Shown here one piece after another: positions 44,987 to 54,299 of a stretch of 64,000 bases of DNA. The translations under genes and the position numbers were made by a program. The notes beneath the pieces were generated by a model. The model was given only the letters and a program-made list of their open reading frames with translations, made no database searches and had not been told where the DNA came from. The stretch spans positions 37,662 to 101,661 of the forward strand of contig JAKQDH010000124.1 of assembly GCA_029558835.1 (NCBI GenBank), given 5' to 3'. Position 1 is the first letter of the stretch, and each line of letters begins with the position of its first letter. Source of the stretch: Planctomycetota bacterium. GTDB taxonomy: Bacteria; Planctomycetota; Phycisphaerae; UBA1845.

Positions 44987-47524
44987 CTACGGTAATGCGG
45001 GGAGCTGGGCGTTGAAGTACGCCTCCGGGTACGGCGACACGCCGTTGAGGAGGTTGATCAGCGTCAGCATATCGGCCACGGTCACCGTGCCCGACCGGTT
45101 GATGTCGGACTGGTGCAGAACCGGGGTAGCACCGCCGAACACGGCATTGATCTGGTTGATCACCTGCACGATGTCGTTGGCGTTGGACATCCGGCTGCCG
45201 TCCGCGTCGGCCGGCAGGTAACCGAGGCGGATGCGGTCCGTCGGGTCCCCGCCCACCAGCGTCAGCGCCGTCCACGCCTTCGGATCAATCGGGCGGTTGA
45301 ACACCACCGTGGCCGTGTTGCCCGCGGGGACCACACTCGCCACAGCCGGTGGCACTTCGTCACAGGCACCGGGCACACATACTTCGGTCACGGCGAAGTC
45401 GCCGGGTGTAAGACTGGTCGCGGCCCCGTCAAAGCTCACCTGGACGCTGCTCCAGCCCTGTGGCTGCAGGGTGTTTGGGTCAACCGGCACGCGGGCGTCG
45501 ATCGAGCCATCGGTTGGCGTGCTGCCGACGATATGCGGTGGTGGCGCTGATTCACAGACGATCGCACTGACCAGGAAATCATCCACGGCCGCCTCGATGA
45601 GCGAAGCGGCCCCGTAGTCCGAGGCGACGAAGCGGATCTTCACCGCGGTACTGGGAGTAACGAAGTCCGCCACGCGGAACTCGTGATAGAACCACCCGCC
45701 GGAGGTTTCGATCCCCGAGGGGCCGACGGTCTCGGCGTTCACCCAGCTCTGGCCGTCGTCCGCGGAGATGTCCACCACGAATACGTCGGCATGCGGGGCG
45801 CCCCCCTGGTCATTGCTGTACCAGCGCCAGTAGCTTACCACCGCGTCGCTGGCCTCCGACAGGTCCAGCACCGGCGAGAACAGCGTTGTCTTACCGCCAT
45901 CCACGTCGCTGGCGCCGGCGCTGCCGCCGAAATGCTGTCCGGTCACGAAGCACATCGTGCCCGGATCGGGCGTATGGTCGTCTTCCGGTTGTACGGGCAC
46001 GCCGACAACGTAGGTGCCCACGGGATCCACGCGGACCCAGATGCCGCCCGTCGCGTCGTCGTCCGGGGCGCCGGCCGACCAACCCTGGTCTGTCTCAAAG
46101 GGATCGTCAAGGATGATACTTACACCTGTGGCCGACATCACCTCGAAGCTGGAAGCGGGCGCGTCCGCCGGATCGTAGTACGTGCCACTCTGTTGCACAT
46201 CCGCCCGGACGTACCAGTCGTAGACGCTGAAGCAGGGGGCGGCCGGCAGGGAGGCTTCATAGAGATCGGTATCCAACACCGTCATTACCACGTTGCTCCA
46301 TTCCCCGTCGTCCAGCCGATAGTACAGGCGTCCGGTCCCGGGGACCGGCGTGCCCGTGCCCGGCCCGGCCTGCACGCGGAAGGTCGTCGGCTGCGCGGGG
46401 GAAACGAACTGCGGCTTGCCGTCCGGATAGGTGAACGTCAACGTCTGCTGTGAGCCGGTGTAACTGACGTAGGCGGCCGCATAGCCGATCCGCGAGCAGT
46501 TGTACGCGATGAGCATGTGCCCGTCCTCGCCCCAGTCCGGACCCCATGAATTACGCAGAATCCAGACCCCTTCGGTGCCTTGCGTATCGTCCCAGCCAAC
46601 GATGACCAGCACGTGATTGATGGTCTGGTCCTCGCAGGCATTGAAGATGCCGCCGGTGTAGGCAATGAAGGCCGCGTTGCCGTACACGCACACCGTAATG
46701 GGCCCGTGGTCGTAGATTGCCTGTTTCAGCGCGGCCACCGTCGGCACGCCGGTTTGCGAGCCTACGAAGGCCCAGTCGTGAATCCAGTACGGGTGCACGT
46801 AGGGGCAGCCGCAAGGCACGGTGTCCGACTCTTGATAGGGAAAGTCCGCCTCGAACACCGCCCCCCAGTGCCCACAAGGATCCGTCAGCCCGTTCTCAGC
46901 CAGGAACCGGAAGGCGTTGTAGTGCCAGCCGCCCGAGCAAGTCACCGCATTCGTGCAACTGATGAGCCATTGTTCCGACAGGTCCACGGGCCACGCATCG
47001 CGGATGAGAATCGCGTACTCCATCGCGCCCAGGGCGCCGAACGCCGAACACGCGCCACATTGTAGTTGGTTGCGAATCGGCAGGACGCCCACCTCTGTCC
47101 GCCAGTCGAACTGGGCGGGCAGCGTCATGCGCGGCGTGCACGGGTCAAAACGGGCGTCGATGCGCCAATCGGGCGGCTCCACCGCCCCGCAGAGGTCGGA
47201 TAACGGCAGGGCCGTGGCCGGGTTGGGCCCCACGGTGAACGTCCAGCCTTCCGCCTCACCCCGCGCGCGGAGCGCGGCGATGTCCTGCTCGGAGAGCTGT
47301 CCCAGCGCGGCTGACGTGGTGGTCAGCAGGACCAGGACCGCGGTTAGCCGGAGGACGGAGCCGATGCTGAATGACGCCAACGGACCGCATGCTTTGGGCG
47401 CCGCCGCCGGGATGCGCTTCGACTCAGCATCGTAACCGACACCCTTGCGGTGCCTGCGCGAACAGCCCGGGCGGGCTGCTTGCACGCCTCGGCGCAACGA
47501 TGACATTATGGTGGCACTACACAT
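44987..47524 (-). CDS. papain-like (C1A) protease with dockerin-like C-terminus
   Basis: An 845-residue protein. A basic, 55-residue N-terminal extension precedes a hydrophobic signal (SVLRLTAVLVLLTTTSAALG). The papain domain has Cys159 (RNQLQCGACSAFG), His304 (TINHVLVIVGWDD) and Asn325 (RNSWGPDWGEDG), with the oxyanion Gln153. After it come beta-rich modules (about 345-660, including a MAM-like TTLFSPVLDLSEASDAVVSY) and an Ig-like part, then a type I dockerin-like end: DADGSRMSNANDIVQVINQI and DINRSGTVTVADMLTLINLL. A secreted, surface-attached protease is likely. GGGGGAGGAAAC before ATG 47524 fixes the start despite the long N-terminus. Confidence 0.88.
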   Translation of the reverse strand: MCSATIMSSLRRGVQAARPGCSRRHRKGVGYDAESKRIPAAAPKACGPLASFSIGSVLRLTAVLVLLTTTSAALGQLSEQDIAALRARGEAEGWTFTVGPNPATALPLSDLCGAVEPPDWRIDARFDPCTPRMTLPAQFDWRTEVGVLPIRNQLQCGACSAFGALGAMEYAILIRDAWPVDLSEQWLISCTNAVTCSGGWHYNAFRFLAENGLTDPCGHWGAVFEADFPYQESDTVPCGCPYVHPYWIHDWAFVGSQTGVPTVAALKQAIYDHGPITVCVYGNAAFIAYTGGIFNACEDQTINHVLVIVGWDDTQGTEGVWILRNSWGPDWGEDGHMLIAYNCSRIGYAAAYVSYTGSQQTLTFTYPDGKPQFVSPAQPTTFRVQAGPGTGTPVPGTGRLYYRLDDGEWSNVVMTVLDTDLYEASLPAAPCFSVYDWYVRADVQQSGTYYDPADAPASSFEVMSATGVSIILDDPFETDQGWSAGAPDDDATGGIWVRVDPVGTYVVGVPVQPEDDHTPDPGTMCFVTGQHFGGSAGASDVDGGKTTLFSPVLDLSEASDAVVSYWRWYSNDQGGAPHADVFVVDISADDGQSWVNAETVGPSGIETSGGWFYHEFRVADFVTPSTAVKIRFVASDYGAASLIEAAVDDFLVSAIVCESAPPPHIVGSTPTDGSIDARVPVDPNTLQPQGWSSVQVSFDGAATSLTPGDFAVTEVCVPGACDEVPPAVASVVPAGNTATVVFNRPIDPKAWTALTLVGGDPTDRIRLGYLPADADGSRMSNANDIVQVINQINAVFGGATPVLHQSDINRSGTVTVADMLTLINLLNGVSPYPEAYFNAQLPALP

Positions 47525-47658
47525 GTTTCCTCCCCCTCTGCGCAGCCGGGAACCTATCGACGTTGGCGGGCGCACGTCCGGTGTCACGGCTTGGAACTGC
47601 CCGATAAGACGCGCATTCCCCTCACTGCCGGCCGGCCCCGAATCCCGGCTACGTCCGG

Positions 47659-47688
47659 ATTATAGCCTGGTTACTATCGGTGTTACAA
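47659..47688 (-). promoter_or_regulatory. putative promoter of the papain-like gene
   Basis: Minus strand: TTGTAA (47688-47683) and consensus TATAAT (47664-47659), spacing 18 bp, leader about 135 bp to ATG 47524. Prediction only. Confidence 0.55.
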
Positions 47689-47901
47689 GGGCCGCCGCGG
47701 CGGTCAGAGCGGGGTCGGCCTGCCGCCGGGCGCGCGGCAACCGCGCGTCGTCCGACGCCTTGGCGGTCTGTGAGGACGTACCGTCGGCCCCCGTGGCCGA
47801 CGTGGGAGGGGCCAAAGACACCGGTCTGCACAGCGTCAACTGTGGTCCGACCGCTCTTCGACGGGCTGTCAAATGGGAGCGTGCGAATGGGAAACCAGCC
47901 G

Positions 47902-47934
47902 GGTGGCATACCCAAGCCGAAGGCGCCGGCATGC
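47902..47934 (-). repeat. family A single arm (arm B only), copy 9
   Basis: GGTGGCATACCCAAGCCGAA...GCATGC is a nearly perfect arm B without a partner arm A. A family C word (GGCCGACGTGGG) lies at about 47794-47808. Confidence 0.75.
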
Positions 47935-48649
47935 TCTGACAACCGCCGCCGGCGCACCAGGCAGAAAGCACGGCGACGCTCCGTCTGTTCACGCCGCTTC
48001 CGGCTGCAGACTTGCGCACGCGCTTTCAGTTGAGCGACCCGGTAAGGACCGATAACTGCGCGCCTTTCTCATCGGCATGACGCGCTAGTCAGCGGGCCGC
48101 TACACGGACCGCGCACCGCACGCTGACAGTCCGGCTCCCATCCGGACGTGCTTTGAGCGAACCCAGCCTGGTAAACACAAACGACACGCCCTCCAGTGCG
48201 CGGAAGCGGCTGACACCAATCGGACTGCAGGCGCGGGCCGCAGGACGCTTCACCCGTTGTCCCGGTAGGCTGGGCAAGAACGCGCTGTCGCAACGCCGGC
48301 AGCATCCATTCCAGGCGCTTTTCGGCCCCCTCCAAGCTGGGCATTCTCGCCATCTTATCATGCCGGCGCACTCACTGCGGCAGCGGAGACACTCGCATGC
48401 CGGTCGCGACGAGGCGGTCGCGGCGTAACGGTGCCACACGGGGGCACTTCCGGAAGTGGGAAACCGGCCGGCCCGTCTGGTCACGTGCAACCCAGGCGGG
48501 CCGGGGGCGAGAGACGCGACACGCGGGCGGCGGTGGGGCCGCCGCGTCAAGCAACGGCCATGCGGAGGCTGGTCGGCGCCGGGCGAAGCGGGGACCGTCC
48601 TATATCGCCGACGCACACGATGAAGTTGGAGGTCGGCACGAGAAGCGCA
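47935..48649. other. long gap without a supported gene, possible decayed ORF
   Basis: About 0.7 kb. On the minus strand near 48360-48230 a frame reads MARMPSLEGAEKRLEWMLPA, and after an apparent shift near 48200 another frame reads FRALEGVSFVFTRLGSLKA, as if one short gene had been frameshifted. Composition is ambiguous and no family is recognised, so no gene is called. No tRNA or known structured RNA was recognised. Confidence 0.35.
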
Positions 48650-48678
48650 TTGCAGCGGCCTGGTCAAAGCGGTACAAT
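48650..48678 (+). promoter_or_regulatory. putative promoter upstream of xerD
   Basis: TTGCAG (48650-48655) and TACAAT (48673-48678), spacing 17 bp. The leader to the xerD start at 48934 would be about 250 nt; it contains the hairpin CTGCGCGCCGCCAGCGCGCAG near 48807-48827. Confidence 0.5.
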
Positions 48679-48933
48679 GCGCGGCGTGGTTGCGGTCTTG
48701 GAGAGGATTGCGGCTCCGGTCTGAGTGCGTGGGCGAGAGGACAGACAGCTTGAATTGGCACGTGTCAGAGGCGGTTCGTCCGTCCATGCTCTCTGTGCCT
48801 GGATGCTGCGCGCCGCCAGCGCGCAGCGGATGGCCGCGTGGCTTTGCTTTCTGTTCTGAGCAAGTGCGAGCGAGGCTCCCGCGTTAAGATCGGGTAGTCC
48901 ACGCGGCACGCGGAAAGGACGAAGTTCACTGCC

Positions 48934-49857
48934 ATGCCGGTTGAGAGTCCACCCCGGATCGAAGTGCGCCGCCCGCCCACGCTCGTCAAACAGTTCCTCG
49001 ACTATCTTTTCGTGGAATGTGGTCTGGCCGGCACGACGGTCACCGCGTATCAGCGTGATCTGACCGAGTTCTGGAACCACTTGCGCGAGACGGACGTCGA
49101 GGCGACCGAGATATCGCTGCTGGACGTGCAGCAGCATCTGAAGCGGCTGCAAGAGCGCGGCCTGGCGCTGGCGTCCATCGCCCGGCACCTGGCGGCCATC
49201 AAGGTCTTCCTGCGCTATCTCTTCGCGGAGGGCGTCCTGCGCCGCGACCTCGCCTCGCTGCTGGAGTCCGTAAAGAAGTGGCACACCATCCCCCAGGCCG
49301 TCCACTACGAGCAGATCACCGACCTGCTCAGCGCCCCCGATCCGCGCGACGAGCTGTACCTGCGGGACCGCGCCCTGCTGGAGTTGCTTTACGCCACGGG
49401 TATGCGCGTCAGCGAGGTGACCGGACTGCAAACCGACCAGATCAACCTGGACTTAGGCTACGTGCGCTGTTTCGGCAAGGGGCGGCGCGAACGCATCGTA
49501 CCGCTGGGACGCCTGGCGATTGATGCCGTGCGCCATTATCTGACCCTGCTGCGGGGTTCGCTGGTCGGCGTGCGACCGGTGACTGCCCTGTTCGTGTCGC
49601 GCACGGGCCGGCCGCTGGATCGCACCAGCATCTGGCGTCTGGTGCGTAAGTACGCCCTGGCGGCCGGCATCACGACACACCTGTCCCCGCACACGTTGCG
49701 GCATTGCTTCGCCACGCACCTGCTGGCCGGTGGCGCCGACCTGCGCGTCGTGCAGGAATTGCTGGGGCACGCGGACATCAGCACCACGCAGGTGTACACG
49801 CACGTCGACGAAGCCCAACTCCGCAGCGTTCATCGTCGCTGCCACCCGCGGTATTGA
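48934..49857 (+). CDS. xerD: tyrosine recombinase XerD-like
   Basis: A 307-residue site-specific recombinase. The N-terminal SAM-like core-binding domain (about 14-105) is followed by the catalytic domain with all six active-site residues: Arg158 (ATGMRVSEV), Lys182 (FGKGRRER), His253 and Arg256 (SPHTLRHCFATHLL), His279 (LLGHADISTTQ) and Tyr288 (VYTHV). Length, the VYTHV end and lack of extra domains fit XerC/XerD, which resolve chromosome dimers at dif; integrases are usually longer. No dif site or cargo genes are visible nearby. AAAGGACG lies before ATG 48934. Whether it is XerC or XerD cannot be settled from motifs alone. Confidence 0.92.
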   Translation: MPVESPPRIEVRRPPTLVKQFLDYLFVECGLAGTTVTAYQRDLTEFWNHLRETDVEATEISLLDVQQHLKRLQERGLALASIARHLAAIKVFLRYLFAEGVLRRDLASLLESVKKWHTIPQAVHYEQITDLLSAPDPRDELYLRDRALLELLYATGMRVSEVTGLQTDQINLDLGYVRCFGKGRRERIVPLGRLAIDAVRHYLTLLRGSLVGVRPVTALFVSRTGRPLDRTSIWRLVRKYALAAGITTHLSPHTLRHCFATHLLAGGADLRVVQELLGHADISTTQVYTHVDEAQLRSVHRRCHPRY

Positions 49858-49911
49858 CGCGGCGTCACGGTGCGTGATTCCCATCGACGGCGTCCGCGCG
49901 GGCGGCCTCAA

Positions 49912-50613
49912 TCAGCCGCCGCCGAGCAGTTCGTCAACGGGAACGATCCGCTCCTGGTCGGCCGGGCAGGGAATGGCGCGCTTATAGAGAACCTCCATCT
50001 GCTTGGTTCGCTCCGCTCCCTGGATCAGGTAGGTGGTCGCCACGCGCTGATCGTCATCAACGAATCGATCGACCACCTGGAAACGCCGCGTCGCCCCGTC
50101 CATGCCGACGGATTCGTACGCGAAGGTCAGCGTGCGCGCCTGGGCGTCCCAGGTGCCGTACACGGCCGTCGGTCCGGTGGCCGACGTGTTGTCGTACCAG
50201 TGCCCCTGAAAGCGTTGCTCGAGCTCGTTGTAGGTCAGCAAGCCCAGCGCCTGATACTGTCGCGGCGCCGTGCCCGTGACGTACTCGCGCTGGACGGCAT
50301 GCTTGTCCAGCACCCATTTGATCTTCTCGGTGCCCTTAACCTCCAGCATGCGCCCGTCCGGCGTGAAGTGCCGCTCCACGACGTTCCAGGGACTGACGAA
50401 CCACGCCAGAGGCTTCAGCGGCGGTGGCGGCTCGTCGGCGGCCAGCGCGGGCGGCGCCGGCTGCGCTGACGCGGTCGGCGCGGGCTTCGAGGGCGCGGGC
50501 TCCGCTGGCTCCCGTTGTGCCGATCGTCCCTCCTGCCCGGCCGGCAACGCCGACGCACAGGCAATGGCCATTACGAAGACGATCCCCGACCAAAACGTGT
50601 TCCACGCACGCAT
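49912..50613 (-). CDS. secreted DUF1579-like protein
   Basis: A 233-residue protein with a signal peptide (about 1-22, GIVFVMAIACASALPAG), a Pro/Ala-rich linker (about 25-62) and a beta-rich domain of DUF1579 type: AWFVSPWNVVERHFTPDGRM, WVLDKHAVQREYVTGTAPRQ, YQALGLLTYNELEQRFQGHW and GTWDAQARTLTFAYES. Such domains are common and of unknown function, possibly binding small ligands. GGAGATCAATC before ATG 50613 sets the start. It converges with xerD and is separated from tkt by GC-rich palindromes. Confidence 0.8.
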   Translation of the reverse strand: MRAWNTFWSGIVFVMAIACASALPAGQEGRSAQREPAEPAPSKPAPTASAQPAPPALAADEPPPPLKPLAWFVSPWNVVERHFTPDGRMLEVKGTEKIKWVLDKHAVQREYVTGTAPRQYQALGLLTYNELEQRFQGHWYDNTSATGPTAVYGTWDAQARTLTFAYESVGMDGATRRFQVVDRFVDDDQRVATTYLIQGAERTKQMEVLYKRAIPCPADQERIVPVDELLGGG

Positions 50614-50771
50614 GATTGATCTCCGCTGACGCAAGCAACAACCGGTAGCGGCGGGTAGGGCGGGCTCTGCCCGCCGCCGCCCACGCGGGGAGGGCTCCGC
50701 CCGCCTTCGCCCGCGCAACCGGGTTCCTTCCCCCGAGCGCCGCCATCCTGCGCCGCACGGGCGGCCACGGC
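50614..50771. repeat. GCGGGCGGAGCCC-type hairpins (family E-like)
   Basis: GTAGGGCGGGCTCTGCCCGCC at about 50656-50676 and GGGAGGGCTCCGCCCGCC at about 50688-50705 each form a hairpin. They lie downstream of tkt and could end its transcript, but there is no T-tract. Confidence 0.5.
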
Positions 50772-52754
50772 CTATAGCGCTTTCGCCTGCTCTATGATAT
50801 GCTCGATCCCTACGCCGACGAGCGCGAAAACCTCATCCGCGGTGCGCGCCGACTTGGGGATGCGCCTGGCCGTCAGGCTCACCACCCGCACGTCACCGGC
50901 GGCCGCGGCCGCGGCGGCCAACTCTGCGTCCAACCCGCCCGTGTAGCTGTCCTCAACTGTCAACACGGTCCCGCCACTCGCCCGCGCCGCCGCCAGGATC
51001 GGCCCGCAATCCAGCGGGAACGTATACGCGTCGAAGACGTTGCATGCGAGCCCCTCGGCCGCCAGACGCTCCGCCGCTTGGAGCACCGTGTGCACCATGT
51101 ACCCGCTGCTCACCAGCGTCAGGCGATTGCCCTTGCGCAACTGCTTGCAGCCACGCAGCGTGAACCGCTCGGCAAATGGGTACAGGAACGGTGCATCCGG
51201 CCGATGCGTGCGCAGGTAACACAGCCCCCGCACGTTGGCCATGACGGCGGCAAGCTGATACGCGCTCACCGCGTCGGCAGGGTGGAAGACGTATCCCGCC
51301 GGCGTGCCGCTGCCCGAATCGACCGCAGTGAAACTCCGGAAGTAGGCCAAGTCGGAGACGGCCATCTGCGAAGGACCGTCCGCCCCGAGCGACACCCCCG
51401 CGTGCGAGCCGACGATCTTGATGTTCGCCCGCGTGATGCCGGCCATGTCGATCTGGTCATACGCCCTGGCGATGAACTTGGCGAACGAGCTGGCAAACGG
51501 GATCTTCCCGCCGGCCGCCAACCCCACGGCCGTCGTAATCATGTTCTGCTCGGCAATCTTGCACTCGAAGAACCGCTCCCGGTGGCGCGCCGCGAAGCGG
51601 TCGGCGAAGGTCGAGTTGCTCACGTCGCCGTCCAGGGCCACAACGCGCTCATCCGCCTCGCCCAACGCCACGAGCGCCGCTCCGTAGGCCGCTCGGGTCG
51701 AGAGCCTCTGCTGCGCCAACGCCTTCTCGAAACCGGCAAGCCGCAGGCCCTCCGCGAACGGCACCGGTGTGATGGGGCGGTCGGGAGCCGTCACGCACGC
51801 CACGCCGGCGGTTTCCGATGCGCGCCCCGAAACCGTGGCGCAGACGGCGGCCGGGACCGGATCCGGCGGGGCAGGCCACTTGGTCGAACGCATACGGAGC
51901 TTGGCACCAGTGGCCGCCAGTTGCGTGCAGGCCTTCTCAACATCGTCCGGCGGCACCGGCTTCCCGTGGTAGTTGACGCCCTGCATCAGGTCGACGCCCC
52001 AGCCCTTGACGGTGCGTGCCACGATGGCCAACGGACGCTCGGTGTGCCCGAAACGGGACAGGCCGCGGGCCAGATCGTCCGGGTCGTGGCCATCGACACC
52101 GATCGTCTCCCAACCGAAGGCGCTGAGTTTCCGCGTGATGGCCTCGGCCGACTGCTGAGGCGACACCGGGCCCGCCTGCCCTTGTCCGTTGCAACTGAAC
52201 ACGGCGCAGAGGTTGCTCAGACGGTGATCGACGATGAAGTCGGCCGCTTCCCACACCTGGCCCTCCCGGGCTTCCCCGTCGCCGGCGATGACGAACACAC
52301 GCCGGGGCGAGCCGTCCAGCCGAGCCGCGAGCGCGAGTCCGGCCCCCGCGGACAGCCCCTGCCCAAGCGACCCGGTGGCTGCGTCGAAGAATGGGAACCC
52401 CTCGGCCGGGTTCGGGTGCCCGTCGAGCGGGCTCTCCAGAGCGCGCAGGGCGGCCAAGTCCTCCACTCTCAGGCGCCGGGCCGACCCTCGGTCGTTGCCT
52501 ACCACGCCCCCCAAGTCGGCCCACGCGGCGTAGATGACCGGGACCGCATGCCCGATGGACAAGACCAACCGGTCAGCACGAGGCTCCCAGGGGTCGCCGG
52601 GCAGGTGCCGCATCTGCCGGTACATCAGCTCGACCACGATGTGCACCAGGGCCAGGGCGGTGGAGGGGTGCCCGGAGCCCGCGGCGCTGGTCATGCGGAT
52701 GACCTGTTGTCCCAATTCCACGGCCTTGGCGTGCACGGCGGCGGTATCGCTCAC
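50772..52754 (-). CDS. tkt: transketolase
   Basis: A 660-residue thiamine-diphosphate enzyme of the pentose phosphate pathway. Visible are the N-terminal SAAGSGHPSTALALVHIVVE, SIGHAVPVIYAAWADLG, SPLDGHPNP, the TPP-binding GDGEAREGQVWEAADFIV region, GVDGHDPDDL, and in the pyrimidine domain TRAAYGAALVALGEADERVVALDGD and the catalytic Glu region FFECKIAEQNMITTAVGLAA. The C-terminal domain has VLTVEDSYTGGLDAELAAA. It is shorter at the C-terminus than plant-type enzymes but complete. Start: GTG at 52754 with GGAGACAG upstream. No other pentose-phosphate gene adjacent. Confidence 0.95.
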   Translation of the reverse strand: MSDTAAVHAKAVELGQQVIRMTSAAGSGHPSTALALVHIVVELMYRQMRHLPGDPWEPRADRLVLSIGHAVPVIYAAWADLGGVVGNDRGSARRLRVEDLAALRALESPLDGHPNPAEGFPFFDAATGSLGQGLSAGAGLALAARLDGSPRRVFVIAGDGEAREGQVWEAADFIVDHRLSNLCAVFSCNGQGQAGPVSPQQSAEAITRKLSAFGWETIGVDGHDPDDLARGLSRFGHTERPLAIVARTVKGWGVDLMQGVNYHGKPVPPDDVEKACTQLAATGAKLRMRSTKWPAPPDPVPAAVCATVSGRASETAGVACVTAPDRPITPVPFAEGLRLAGFEKALAQQRLSTRAAYGAALVALGEADERVVALDGDVSNSTFADRFAARHRERFFECKIAEQNMITTAVGLAAGGKIPFASSFAKFIARAYDQIDMAGITRANIKIVGSHAGVSLGADGPSQMAVSDLAYFRSFTAVDSGSGTPAGYVFHPADAVSAYQLAAVMANVRGLCYLRTHRPDAPFLYPFAERFTLRGCKQLRKGNRLTLVSSGYMVHTVLQAAERLAAEGLACNVFDAYTFPLDCGPILAAARASGGTVLTVEDSYTGGLDAELAAAAAAAGDVRVVSLTARRIPKSARTADEVFALVGVGIEHIIEQAKAL

Positions 52755-52935
52755 GACTGTCTCCGTGATGGCGTCAGAAGGTAGGGGGCCGCCCCGCGTC
52801 CAGCGGGGCCACCCGGACAAGGACGGGGGGCCAAGGTAGCCGCCGCCGGACGGTGGATCAAGCCGTCCGGGCGGCCGCCTGCGTCCACGCCCCCGCCGGA
52901 AGCCGTGACAGAATCGGCGGGCAGAACGGACGCGG

Positions 52936-53015
52936 TAGCGTCGGCCCCCCGTGGCCGACGTAGGAGATCGAATCGCTGCTTCACTCTACGTCGCCCACGG
53001 GGGGCCGACGCTACG
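52936..53015. repeat. family C palindrome, two inverted copies
   Basis: TAGCGTCGGCCCCCCGTGGC (from 52936, ending near 52964) and its inverse (52986-53015) form an 80-bp hairpin. Gap 52755-53113 contains no gene apart from this. Confidence 0.75.
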
Positions 53016-53122
53016 CCAGGCGATTCCGACGCCCGCCGGAGGCCGCCAAAGGTGTCACGGACCCACGCCCCCCGCACGGCCCCCAGGTTGACACCGCCCA
53101 GGGCGCCGTTACCATGGCCGCC

Positions 53123-53785
53123 ATGAAGAAGTCAGGAAGTCAGGCTGCGCTGTGGCTGCTGGGCGGCGTCCTGCTGGTGGCGGGGCTGGCCGTTGGCGAG
53201 CCCGGGGAGCAACCCAGGGGCGTGTCCAGTTCCTGGCAGCTTGAGTTCGCGTTCGAGGATCCCCAGCGCATCAGCGTCAAACTTTCGGGCGACGGCGAGG
53301 AAACTACGTACTGGTATATGCTCTACGTCGTGACCAACAAGACAGGGACGGACGTACGGTTCTTCCCGTCCTTCGACTTGGTCACCGACACGCTCCAGGT
53401 GATCGAGGGGGGAGCAAACGTGCACCCGGCCGTGTATGACGCGATCGCCGCACGGCACAAGAAGGACTACCCGTTCTTTGCCCCGCCGTGGAAGGTGACC
53501 GGTCCGCTCCTGCAAGGGACCGATAACGCGCGGACCTCGGCCGTGGTGTTCACGACCTTCGACCCACTGGCCAACCGGTTTACGGTGTACGCATCCGGTC
53601 TTTCCGGCGAACTGAAGCGGGTCCAGAACCCTGGTTTCGACCCCGCGCAGCCGGAGTCGGACCAGAACCCCCGCTTCTTCATCCTGCGCAGGACGCTCGG
53701 TATCACGTACGAGCTTCCGGGCGACCCCGAGACGCGGAAGGGGGCCCAGCCGGTCCGGCGTACCAGGGAATGGGTGATGCGGTAG
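53123..53785 (+). CDS. secreted protein of unknown function
   Basis: About 220 residues. A signal peptide (AALWLLGGVLLVAGLAVGEP) is followed by a beta-sandwich-like domain with the pattern WQLEFAFEDPQRISVKL, YWYMLYVVTNKTGTDVRFFP and a C-terminal FFILRRTLGITYELPGDPE. The pattern of beta strands and the VTNKTG motif recur in uncharacterised planctomycete exported proteins. ATG at 53123 is preferred as it gives a basic start (MKKSGSQ); ATG 53114, three codons upstream, is an alternative. No partner is visible; rpmA lies about 180 bp downstream. Confidence 0.72.
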   Translation: MKKSGSQAALWLLGGVLLVAGLAVGEPGEQPRGVSSSWQLEFAFEDPQRISVKLSGDGEETTYWYMLYVVTNKTGTDVRFFPSFDLVTDTLQVIEGGANVHPAVYDAIAARHKKDYPFFAPPWKVTGPLLQGTDNARTSAVVFTTFDPLANRFTVYASGLSGELKRVQNPGFDPAQPESDQNPRFFILRRTLGITYELPGDPETRKGAQPVRRTREWVMR

Positions 53786-53906
53786 AGGACCCCTCTTCCC
53801 CGTGTGGTTGGGGAGGATAACACCCCTACGGCGAGGCTTTGACCTTCCCCCGTGCGGACGGACCGGGGGGCGGTAGGGCGCCGCCGACACTACTGGCCGG
53901 GTATAC

Positions 53907-53935
53907 TGGACAAACGCCGCCGGACCGGGCATAAT
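53907..53935 (+). promoter_or_regulatory. putative promoter of rpmA
   Basis: TGGACA (53907-53912) and CATAAT (53930-53935), spacing 17 bp, about 30 bp before the start codon, with AGGAGG at about 53953-53958. Confidence 0.6.
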
Positions 53936-53966
53936 CCCCCCGGTGTGATTTCAGGAGGACGTGTCG

Positions 53967-54212
53967 ATGGCACATAAGAAGGGACAAGGTTCGACCCGCA
54001 ACGGGCGTGACAGCGGCCCGCAATTCCGCGGCCTGAAGCGGTTCGGGGGGCAGCTTGTGAAGGCGGGCACGATCCTCGTGCGCCAGTGCGGCACGCAGTA
54101 TCATCCGGGGCACAACGTCGAGTGCGGCCGGGACTACACGCTCTTCGCGGTCAAGGAAGGCGTGGTGCAGTTCCGGGGACGCCGGATCGACGTGGTGCCC
54201 GCGGAGTCCTGA
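53967..54212 (+). CDS. rpmA: 50S ribosomal protein L27
   Basis: An 81-residue large-subunit protein whose N-terminus reaches towards the peptidyl-transferase centre. It starts [20 protein letters not shown], followed by [40 protein letters not shown] and VVQF, the typical L27 body. There is no firmicute-type cleavable N-terminal extension. AGGAGG is placed well before ATG 53967. rplU (L21), its usual upstream neighbour, is absent here, so rpmA is a single-gene unit with its own promoter and terminator. Confidence 0.97.
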   Translation: MAHKKGQGSTRNGRDSGPQFRGLKRFGGQLVKAGTILVRQCGTQYHPGHNVECGRDYTLFAVKEGVVQFRGRRIDVVPAES

Positions 54213-54243
54213 CCACCCGGGGTGTAAGACAAGCGACGATTCA

Positions 54244-54274
54244 GAGGATGGCCGGCGCCATCCTCTTCTTTTTG
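54244..54274 (+). terminator. rho-independent terminator of rpmA
   Basis: Perfect stem AGAGGATGGC/GCCATCCTCT around the loop CGGC, followed by TCTTTTT. It begins about 30 bp after the rpmA stop. Confidence 0.9.
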
Positions 54275-54299
54275 CCTGGCGTCGGGTCAGCGACGATGC

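Noticed and set aside
48069..48787. Short minus-strand genes in the long gap before xerD
   Set aside because: Protein-like pieces fall in two different frames and have no recognised family; recorded as a possible decayed gene only.
47440..49000. RNase P RNA, tmRNA, 6S or SRP RNA in the non-coding stretch
   Set aside because: The conserved signature words of these RNAs were looked for on both strands and not found.
48934..49857. XerD-like recombinase as integrase of a genomic island
   Set aside because: Length and motifs fit housekeeping XerC/XerD, no tRNA or att repeats are visible, and the flanking genes are housekeeping type.
50799..52784. Plus-strand open frame of over 650 codons at 50.8-52.8 kb
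   Set aside because: Antisense of transketolase, which has all family motifs; the antisense translation is low complexity and Arg/His rich.
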